Origin: Clostridiales bacterium
GTDB lineage: Bacteria; Bacillota_A; Clostridia; Christensenellales; Christensenellaceae
Assembly: GCA_003149735.1 (NCBI GenBank)
Contig: QANA01000044.1
Location: 16,810 to 22,566, forward strand
DNA length: 5,757 nt
Direction of reading: 5' to 3'
The notes beneath the pieces were generated by a model. That model was not told the DNA's origin. It searched no databases and worked only from the letters and a program-made list of their open reading frames with translations. The position numbers and the translations under genes are program-made. The number at the start of each line of letters is the position of its first letter. The first letter of the stretch is position 1. Positions 1 through 4,784 of this stretch are shown in pieces.

Positions 1-1
1 T

Positions 2-127
2 TTTCGTGCATGGAAAGTAAACCGGCCGCTTCTCTCACAACTGGCAGGCTTTCCTCTGGAAGCGCCGCCGGCAGTTTCCCATTTTATTGAAATGATGGCA
101 AGCCATCTGATAGACGAGTCGGCATGA
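2..127 (+). CDS. C-terminal end of a gene cut by the window edge, possibly a LysR-type transcriptional regulator
   Basis: An open frame enters from the left edge and ends with TGA at 125-127, giving 41 residues. It starts FRAWKVNRPLLSQLAGF and ends with FIEMMASHLIDESA. The pattern of an aromatic/W-K-x-N-R-P-L stretch followed by a final helix (PAVSHFIEMMASHL) resembles the C-terminal end of the substrate-binding domain of LysR-family regulators, which usually finish with a W-K-x-x-R-x-L strand and a helix. That match is by eye and weak, because the linker between the two parts is longer than usual. That this is a real gene end is better supported: a strong intrinsic terminator on the same strand begins five bases after the stop. 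The DNA-binding domain, if any, lies outside the window. Other small-ligand-binding proteins are possible. Confidence 0.45.
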   Translation, partial: FRAWKVNRPLLSQLAGFPLEAPPAVSHFIEMMASHLIDESA

Positions 128-132
128 TTTTT

Positions 133-156
133 GCGCTGCTTTGGCAGCGCGTTTTT
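133..156 (+). terminator. Intrinsic terminator of the upstream plus-strand gene
   Basis: A perfect 7-bp GC-rich stem (GCGCTGC at 133-139, GCAGCGC at 144-150) encloses a 4-base loop (TTTG). After one G it is followed by a five-T run at 152-156. It begins five bases after the stop codon at 127. There is no A-run on its left side, so it should work only for plus-strand transcription. Confidence 0.9.
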
Positions 157-185
157 CATATTTTAAATTTTAAGGAGAAAATTCT

Positions 186-293
186 TTGGATGGATGGCAA
201 AAAAATCCCTTATTGGAGCTTGAAAAAGCTGCAATAAGGGAAACGTTAACTATGGATTGCGCAAAATGGCAATTAAAAAAAGTTAAAATTTGA
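186..293 (+). CDS. Candidate 35-codon small ORF with TTG start, unrecognised
   Basis: A ribosome binding site AAGGAG (172-177) sits 8 bases before a TTG at 186-188. From there 35 codons are open to TGA at 291-293. The product would start MDGWQKNPLLELEKAAIRE and end AKWQLKKVKI. It is helix-prone, with charged and hydrophobic residues interleaved, and has no membrane segment. I do not recognise a family. It lies after the upstream gene's terminator and I see no convincing promoter of its own. Its codons run straight through the hairpin that terminates the opposing operon, and its last 11 bases overlap the 3' end of the aldo/keto reductase gene on the other strand. It could be a real small protein, the decayed start of a lost gene, or a chance frame. 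An alternative in another frame, ATG at 190, gives only 15 codons and sits 12 bases from the same ribosome site, so it fits less well. Confidence 0.3.
   Translation: MDGWQKNPLLELEKAAIRETLTMDCAKWQLKKVKI
199..241 (-). terminator. Intrinsic terminator of the asd / aldo-keto reductase operon
   Basis: A long hairpin: outer 10-bp stem TCCCTTATTG (206-215) with CAATAAGGGA (232-241), one G-G mismatch, inner 5-bp stem AGCTT (217-221) with AAGCT (226-230), and GAAA (222-225) as the loop. On the minus strand it is followed by a seven-T tail (A-run at 199-205 on the plus strand). It starts 41 bases past the stop of the minus-strand gene at 283. The plus-strand side has no T-run, so it acts on minus-strand transcripts only. 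Confidence 0.9.
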
Positions 294-1461
294 AAAGCAA
301 ACGCGCACCGTGTTTTACCAGATGATAAAGCGGAGTTTCCATCTTTTTGCGCACTTTCTTGAGGTTTTCCCGAATTGGCAAACCCTGCGGGCAATGCTGT
401 TCGCATCTTCCGCAGCCTATACATTGAGAAGCGGAAGTAAGCGTCGGTTTCAATGTGGTGCACATCAGATATTCTTTAAAGCCGATATACCATCCTTCTG
501 CGTATAAATTGTTATAGCAGCGGAAACAAACGGGAATATCAACCCCTGCAGGGCAAGGCATGCAATAGCCGCAAGCAGAACAGTCGATTTTAGAGGCTTT
601 GCGAATGGCTTCTGTGGCTTTGGAAAAATAAAGATAATCAGATTCCTCTAACATTTCCGACTGCGGAATAGAAGCAATATTGAGATTTTCCTCCAATTGC
701 TCCATATGATTCATGCCGGACAAGACCAGAAAGACTTCTTTCTGTGCCCACAACCAGCGCAATCCCCATTCTGCCGGTGTTCTTTGTTTGCCAGAAGCCC
801 GGAAGGCGGCGATAGCCTGTTCGGGCAAACGATTAGCCAGCCGCCCACCTTTTAGCGGTTCCATAATCATGACGGGGATATGCTTGGAATAGGCATACTG
901 TAACCCTTCTTTGCCTGCTTGCGCAAACTCATCCACGTAGTTATATTGAATTTGGCAAAAATCCCAGTCATAGGCATCGATTAACGCTTTAAAATTATGT
1001 GTGCCCCCGTGATAAGAAAAACCAAGATAACGGATAGCCCCTTCTGACTTTTTCTGTTCTAACCAGGTTAGTACCCCGAGGCTTTTCAGGCGTTCCCAGG
1101 TTTCTACGCCCGGCAACATATGCATCAGATAAAAGTCGATATAATTGGTCTGCAAACGCGCCAACTCTTCGGAAAAGATTTTTTCCAAGTCGGCCAAGGT
1201 TTTAATCTTATAATGCGGAACTTTGGTGGCGATGTTTACCTTGCTGCGCCATCCTTTGGATAAAAATTTACCCAAAGCTACTTCATTGCCGGGATAGATA
1301 TAGGCAGTATCAAAATAATTTACGCCATGTTGAATGGCGTAAATCAGTTCCTGCTCTGCTTTTTCCTGGTCGATGCTACCGCCTTTTCTGGAAAAACGCA
1401 TGCAGCCATAGCCCAAAATAGAAAACTTTTCTCCCGTTTTGGGATGAATACTGTAGCGCAT
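283..1461 (-). CDS. Aldo/keto reductase with C-terminal 2[4Fe-4S] ferredoxin domain (COG1453-like predicted oxidoreductase)
   Basis: This 392-residue cytoplasmic oxidoreductase joins an aldo/keto reductase TIM barrel (about residues 1-280) to a ferredoxin-like tail (about 290-370). The barrel keeps the AKR catalytic tetrad by position: D51 and Y56 in FDTAYIYPGNE, K80 in ATK, and H114 in YLMH. The strand motif YLGFSYHGG (145-153) and the MEPLKGGRL stretch (200-208) are typical of the family. The tail has two cysteine groups. The first is C294, C297, C300, C303 (CxxCxxCxxCP, followed by GVDIP). The second is C347, C350, C353, C357 (CxxCxxCxxxCP). Together they suggest two [4Fe-4S] clusters. Extra cysteines lie at 312, 315 and 334. 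This fusion is widespread in anaerobes, but its substrate is generally unknown. An electron link between the clusters and the barrel is an inference. The ATG at 1459-1461 follows the asd stop after one base with only a weak ribosome site, so translation is probably coupled to asd. The operon terminator lies downstream. Confidence 0.93.
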   Translation of the reverse strand: MRYSIHPKTGEKFSILGYGCMRFSRKGGSIDQEKAEQELIYAIQHGVNYFDTAYIYPGNEVALGKFLSKGWRSKVNIATKVPHYKIKTLADLEKIFSEELARLQTNYIDFYLMHMLPGVETWERLKSLGVLTWLEQKKSEGAIRYLGFSYHGGTHNFKALIDAYDWDFCQIQYNYVDEFAQAGKEGLQYAYSKHIPVMIMEPLKGGRLANRLPEQAIAAFRASGKQRTPAEWGLRWLWAQKEVFLVLSGMNHMEQLEENLNIASIPQSEMLEESDYLYFSKATEAIRKASKIDCSACGYCMPCPAGVDIPVCFRCYNNLYAEGWYIGFKEYLMCTTLKPTLTSASQCIGCGRCEQHCPQGLPIRENLKKVRKKMETPLYHLVKHGARLLFKF

Positions 1462-1462
1462 A

Positions 1463-2542
1463 TCAATCCATATAGCCTAATTTGGCGAGCAGTTCTGCCA
1501 TTAATATTCCACCACCGGCTGCACCGCGCAGCGTGTTGTGAGAGAGGCAAACGAATTTATAGTCGTATTGTTTATCTTCCCGCAACCGACCGATGGAAAC
1601 AGCCATGCCATTTTCCAGGTTGCGATCCAATTTGGTCTGCGGGCGGTTATCTTCCTCGAAATAGTGGAGGAATTGCTTGGGTGCGGAGGGAAGTTCCAGA
1701 GTTTGCGCAGGGCCGCTGAATTGAGCCCATGCCTGCTTGATTTCCTCGATAGAAGGCTTCTGAGCGAAAGAAACAAATACTGCCGCCATATGGCCGTCGC
1801 TTACAGGTACACGCAGACATTGTGTGGTGATATTGGGAGTGGTCGCGTCGACGATTTCATCTCCCACGATATGTCCCCACAGTTTCAAAGGTTCGATCTC
1901 GCTTTTTTCCTCTTCGCCGCCGATAAAGGGAATGACGTTATCTACCATTTCGGGCCAAGTCTCAAAAGTTTTGCCGGCACCGGAAATTGCCTGATAGGTG
2001 CAAGCCAGTACGTTAGTGATACCGAAATGCATCAGAGGGTGCAGCGCAGGAACATAGCTCTGCAAAGAGCAATTGGATTTAACGGCAATGAAGCCTCTTT
2101 TGGTGCCCAGACGCTTTCTCTGTGCATGGATAATCTCGGCATGTTCTGCATTGATCTCAGGAACGATCATGGGAACGTCTTTGGTATGACGATGTGCCGA
2201 ATTGTTGGAAATGACAGGGCATTCCAATTTGGCGTACTTTTCTTCCAAAGCACGGATTTCTTCCTTAGGCATATCTACGGCGCAGAACACAAAATCTACT
2301 GTAGCAGCAATCTTTTCAGCGTCGTTAACCGCATCCAAAACGATCATGTTTTTGGTTTTTTCGGGCATAGGTGTCGTCATGGCCCAGCGGGTACCTACGG
2401 CCTCGGCATAGGTTTTGCCGGCAGAACGGGAAGAGGCTGCCAGGGCAGCAATGTCAAACCATGGATGATGTTCCAGCAAGCTTACGAAACGCTGCCCGAC
2501 CATGCCGGTAGCGCCGATTACAGCTACGTTGTAGTGCTTCAT
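1463..2542 (-). CDS. asd: Aspartate-semialdehyde dehydrogenase, archaeal/fungal-type
   Basis: It reduces L-aspartyl-4-phosphate with NADPH to aspartate semialdehyde, the branch point to lysine/diaminopimelate, threonine, methionine and isoleucine. At 359 residues it fits the archaeal/fungal class, which is longer than the classical enterobacterial-like or Bacillus-like forms by motif as well as size. Visible motifs are the nucleotide-binding GATGMVGQ (10-17), the NADP phosphate loop SSRSAGK (37-43), the catalytic cysteine C158 in KSNCSLQ, QAISGAG (184-190), the substrate-region motif GGEEEKSEIEPLK (208-220), R244 in RVPVSDGH, the catalytic histidine H251, and the C-terminal NTLRGAAGGGILMAELL, which closes back on the cofactor site. 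The start is the ATG at 2540-2542, preceded by CGGAGG (plus-strand 2549-2554) at 6 bases. It is first in an operon with the aldo/keto reductase. No lysC, dapA or dapB lies in the window. Nothing is missing or broken. Confidence 0.96.
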   Translation of the reverse strand: MKHYNVAVIGATGMVGQRFVSLLEHHPWFDIAALAASSRSAGKTYAEAVGTRWAMTTPMPEKTKNMIVLDAVNDAEKIAATVDFVFCAVDMPKEEIRALEEKYAKLECPVISNNSAHRHTKDVPMIVPEINAEHAEIIHAQRKRLGTKRGFIAVKSNCSLQSYVPALHPLMHFGITNVLACTYQAISGAGKTFETWPEMVDNVIPFIGGEEEKSEIEPLKLWGHIVGDEIVDATTPNITTQCLRVPVSDGHMAAVFVSFAQKPSIEEIKQAWAQFSGPAQTLELPSAPKQFLHYFEEDNRPQTKLDRNLENGMAVSIGRLREDKQYDYKFVCLSHNTLRGAAGGGILMAELLAKLGYMD

Positions 2543-2548
2543 CGAAAA

Positions 2549-2554
2549 CCTCCG
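2549..2554 (-). promoter_or_regulatory. Ribosome binding site of asd
   Basis: CGGAGG on the minus strand, 6 bases before the ATG of asd. It is a strong Shine-Dalgarno match and fixes the start. It contrasts with the poor site in front of the downstream reductase gene. Confidence 0.85.
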
Positions 2555-2583
2555 AAAAATAAAGTATTGAAGTATGATATTAT

Positions 2584-2600
2584 ATATACAAACCGTATAT
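2584..2600. repeat. Small AT-rich inverted repeat in the asd leader
   Basis: ATATAC (2584-2589) and GTATAT (2595-2600) are a perfect 6-bp inverted repeat around the 5-base spacer AAACC. It lies in the untranslated leader of asd if the promoter at 2628-2656 is used. If the alternative minus-strand TATAAT (plus 2579-2584) is used, the repeat falls between its -10 and -35. It could be an operator or a weak RNA hairpin, but such repeats arise by chance in AT-rich DNA. Confidence 0.25.
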
Positions 2601-2627
2601 TTTTACACAGGAAAAGATATTTAGTTC

Positions 2628-2656
2628 AGTATATAATCAGAAACTGCTTTTTGCAA
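2628..2656 (-). promoter_or_regulatory. Probable sigma-A-type promoter for the asd operon
   Basis: On the minus strand, TTGCAA (plus 2651-2656) and TATACT (plus 2628-2633) are separated by exactly 17 bases. They match the -35 consensus at 4 of 6 and the -10 consensus at 5 of 6. Transcription would start near 2621, giving a leader of about 78 bases before asd. That is too short for a lysine riboswitch or T-box. A second, poorer candidate is a minus-strand TATAAT at plus 2579-2584, which has no good -35. Confidence 0.55.
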
Positions 2657-2674
2657 GGAAAAAATGCACGGAAC

Positions 2675-2705
2675 ATGACTATTGAGGCAAAAAACATGGT
2701 ATAAT
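2675..2705 (+). promoter_or_regulatory. Extended -10 promoter for the M42 peptidase operon
   Basis: A perfect TATAAT (2700-2705) is preceded by TGG (2697-2699), forming the extended -10 motif TGnTATAAT common in Gram-positive bacteria. The best -35-like match is ATGACT (2675-2680) with a 19-base spacer, which is weak, as is usual when the extended -10 is present. Transcription should start near 2712, about 32 bases before the first start codon. The -35 regions of this and the divergent asd promoter are only 18 bases apart, so one regulator could affect both. Confidence 0.6.
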
Positions 2706-2727
2706 TTGCATAGAATCATTACCGGTC

Positions 2728-2734
2728 AAAGGAG
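2728..2734 (+). promoter_or_regulatory. Ribosome binding site of the first M42 gene
   Basis: AAAGGAG, 9 bases before the ATG at 2744. It supports that ATG as the start. Confidence 0.8.
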
Positions 2735-2743
2735 AAATAGCAT

Positions 2744-3790
2744 ATGGATATGTTGCAAACCATTTCCGACCTGGTTGCGGCTCCCGGTGTAACAGGTGCA
2801 GAACAGGCTGTAGGAGAAGTGGTCAAACGGTATTTTTCTGCATACACACAGGATATTTGGCAGGATAAATATGGAAACGTATATGGGCGTATCGGGCAGA
2901 AGTGCCGGCCGGAAATCCTGATTATGGCGCATATGGATGAGATTGGCCTTATGGTGACGAAGATAGAGGATAACGGAATGCTGCGCATGATCAATGTGGG
3001 CGGTGTGGATCCTCGCGTGTTGCCGGGCAGCGAAGTGCTGGTGTTGGGAGAAAAGCCGCTGCCGGGCGTAATTGGCGCAATTCCGCCGCATCTCACCAAC
3101 GGGCAGACCGATGCCGCTTATCAGATTTCTGAGCTGATATGTGATATTGGATATGATGGCGAAACGGCCAGAAAACTGGTGCATGAAGGAGATTATATTA
3201 CCTTTGCACCGAAAGCGCCGCTGCAGCTGCAAAATGGATACCTTTCTTCAAAAACATTGGATGACCGAGCATTGGTAGCAGTGATGCTGGAGTGCATGGA
3301 ACGTCTCAGCAAGCAGAAATTGCAATGCTCGGTAGTATTTTGTGCTTCGGTACAGGAAGAACGCAGTGGTCTGGGAGGAATTTTAGGCGCTTACACAATA
3401 CATCCCGACATGGCCATCGCCATTGATGTATGTCATGGGCCGACGCCGGGTGTAAAGCCCTTTGAGACTTCCCCCATGGATAAAGTAGTGCTGACCAAAG
3501 GCAGCAATATTCATGAAAAGCTGCTGCAAATGTTACAGGAGTCTGCAAAGGAGCAGAACATTGCCACAGAATTGGAAATCGCTATGGGCAACACGGGAAC
3601 AGATGCCTGGATGATGCAGGTGCAACGTGGCGGTATTCCCAGTGCGATTGTTTCTCCACCACTTCGGTATATGCATACTTCGGTGGAAACGATTCGGATA
3701 GAAACGCTGCATCAATGTGCAAAAGTATTGAGCGGCATGATTGCCGGCATTGATGAGAAATGGGAGGACGCATTATGCTTAGACGATTGA
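2744..3790 (+). CDS. M42 family metallo-aminopeptidase, paralogue 1
   Basis: A 348-residue cytoplasmic aminopeptidase of the M42 (TET/FrvX/glutamyl aminopeptidase) family, which removes N-terminal residues from short peptides using two metal ions. The full active site can be assigned: metal ligands H63 (in AHMDE), D173 (in TLDDR), E206 (in VQEE), D228 (in AIDVC) and H311 (in RYMHT), with catalytic D65 and E205. The dimerisation domain (about 70-165) carries GVIGAIPPHL (108-117) and CDIGYD (133-138). The late segment has LTKGSNIH (250-257), GTDAW (285-289) and SPPLRYMHTSVE (304-315), a variant of the usual GKGP...GGTDA...PxRYMHxxxE pattern. It is first of three tandem paralogues and its last 16 bases overlap the second. 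Some relatives are labelled endoglucanase (CelM) in databases, but the metal-peptidase signature argues for aminopeptidase. Substrate preference cannot be read from the sequence. Confidence 0.93.
   Translation: MDMLQTISDLVAAPGVTGAEQAVGEVVKRYFSAYTQDIWQDKYGNVYGRIGQKCRPEILIMAHMDEIGLMVTKIEDNGMLRMINVGGVDPRVLPGSEVLVLGEKPLPGVIGAIPPHLTNGQTDAAYQISELICDIGYDGETARKLVHEGDYITFAPKAPLQLQNGYLSSKTLDDRALVAVMLECMERLSKQKLQCSVVFCASVQEERSGLGGILGAYTIHPDMAIAIDVCHGPTPGVKPFETSPMDKVVLTKGSNIHEKLLQMLQESAKEQNIATELEIAMGNTGTDAWMMQVQRGGIPSAIVSPPLRYMHTSVETIRIETLHQCAKVLSGMIAGIDEKWEDALCLDD
3763..3767 (+). promoter_or_regulatory. Ribosome binding site that decides the start of the second M42 gene
   Basis: GGAGG lies inside the end of the first M42 gene, 7 bases before the ATG at 3775. 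Another in-frame ATG at 3760 immediately precedes this site and has no suitable site of its own, so 3775 is the better start. Confidence 0.8.
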
Positions 3791-4782
3791 GTGAAGCCGT
3801 AAGCGTAAGCGGCAATGAAAAAGAAATCCGCGCCATTTTAAAAGAGTTAGCAGCACCGTATGGAGAGATCCGGGTGGACGCCATGGGAAATCTTTATGTG
3901 CATAAAAAAGGAAATGGTAAGAAAATCATGGCCTGCGCTCATATGGATGAAGTGGGTATGATGGTCAAGGGGATCATGGAAGATGGGTTGTTGGCCTATG
4001 CTGCAACGGGAATAGATTCCAGAGTATGTGTTTCCAAACGTGTGCTGGTGGGAAAAAATAAGATTCCAGGCGTAATTGGTTCAAAAGCAATCCATTTACA
4101 GAGACGTGAAGATTTGGCAAAAGCGATTCCTCACGGGGAGTTATTTGTGGATATCGGAGCCGAGAGCAGAGAAGATGCTCTGAAATATGTAAATGTAGGA
4201 GACTATATCTGCTTTGATACCGAATTTTCTTATTTTGGCGATGGAAAAATGAAAGGAAAGGCGCTGGATGACCGCATTGGCTGCGCTGTTGTACTGGAAT
4301 TGCTGAAGCGGGATTACGACTGCGATTTTTATGGCGTTTTTACGGTGCAGGAAGAGGTGGGTATGCGCGGTGCAATGGCGGCGGCTTATCAGGTGCAGCC
4401 GGAATTGGCTTTGATTTTTGAGGGTACGACTGCCAACGATATGCCGGAGGCTGAGGGACATCAACATGTAACAAAGGTTGGGGGTGGCCCGGCTATTTCT
4501 ATGATGGATAGCGCTACCATTGTGAATCCCAAATTGTTTAAAACGATGAAGCAGACCGCTGAAGAGGAAGGAATTCCCTATCAAGTGCGGCAGGGAACCA
4601 GAGGCGGTACGGATGCAGGGGCAATTCATAAAGCCTGTGCAGGTGCTTTGGCAATTGGAATCTCCGTTCCCTGTCGGTATATTCATGGGCCGGTATCGGT
4701 AGCGGCAGAAGCTGACTATGAAAATGCAGTAAAGCTGGCAGATGCTTTTCTGAAAAAACGTAAATTTGATGAGGTGAAATAG
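3775..4782 (+). CDS. M42 family metallo-aminopeptidase, paralogue 2 (EGTTAND variant)
   Basis: A 335-residue M42 aminopeptidase starting MLRRLSEAVSVSGNE, where the SGNE motif aligns with the N-terminus of family members; the ribosome site at 3763-3767 supports this start. Active-site residues by position are H56 and catalytic D58 (AHMDE), D165 (KALDDR), catalytic E193 and ligand E194 (VQEE), and H304 (RYIHGP). The fourth ligand, aspartate in the two neighbours, is glutamate E216 in FEGTTAND. I believe a Glu version is also typical of a recognised FrvX-like subgroup, so the enzyme is probably active. The dimerisation domain has GVIGSKAIHL (99-108) and VDIGAES (125-131). GGGPAI (236-241) and GGTDAGAIH (277-285) match the family. 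It overlaps paralogue 1 by 16 bases and is followed two bases later by paralogue 3, so the three are almost certainly co-transcribed and translationally coupled. Confidence 0.93.
   Translation: MLRRLSEAVSVSGNEKEIRAILKELAAPYGEIRVDAMGNLYVHKKGNGKKIMACAHMDEVGMMVKGIMEDGLLAYAATGIDSRVCVSKRVLVGKNKIPGVIGSKAIHLQRREDLAKAIPHGELFVDIGAESREDALKYVNVGDYICFDTEFSYFGDGKMKGKALDDRIGCAVVLELLKRDYDCDFYGVFTVQEEVGMRGAMAAAYQVQPELALIFEGTTANDMPEAEGHQHVTKVGGGPAISMMDSATIVNPKLFKTMKQTAEEEGIPYQVRQGTRGGTDAGAIHKACAGALAIGISVPCRYIHGPVSVAAEADYENAVKLADAFLKKRKFDEVK
4771..4776 (+). promoter_or_regulatory. Ribosome binding site of the third M42 gene
   Basis: GAGGTG inside the last codons of paralogue 2, 8 bases before the ATG at 4785. 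It fixes the start of the gene that leaves the window. Confidence 0.75.
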
Positions 4783-4784
4783 CA

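Noticed and set aside
170..463. Minus-strand 97-codon frame over the reductase 3' end and its terminator
   Set aside because: It overlaps the conserved ferredoxin domain in another frame and crosses the terminator. It has no motif support.
2543..2621. Lysine riboswitch or T-box in front of asd
   Set aside because: The likely leader is about 78 bases, AT-rich, and has no terminator hairpin or long paired structure.
2632..2637. Plus-strand TATAAT as a second promoter for the peptidases
   Set aside because: There is no -35-like hexamer at 16-19 bases upstream and no TGn extension. The bases overlap the better minus-strand asd promoter.
1538..2704. Long plus-strand open frame (388 codons) opposite asd
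   Set aside because: It is the antisense shadow of a well-supported asd gene. It has no recognisable motifs, no ribosome site that stands out, and a cysteine/phenylalanine/histidine-rich composition typical of antisense frames.
3760..3774. ATG at 3760 as start of the second M42 gene
   Set aside because: The extra residues MGGRI are the ribosome site GGAGG read as codons. The ATG at 3775 is correctly spaced from it.
2744..3790. Endoglucanase (CelM) function for the M42 proteins
   Set aside because: That label is carried over from older annotation of related proteins. The full set of two-metal aminopeptidase residues is present and no cellulase motif is visible.
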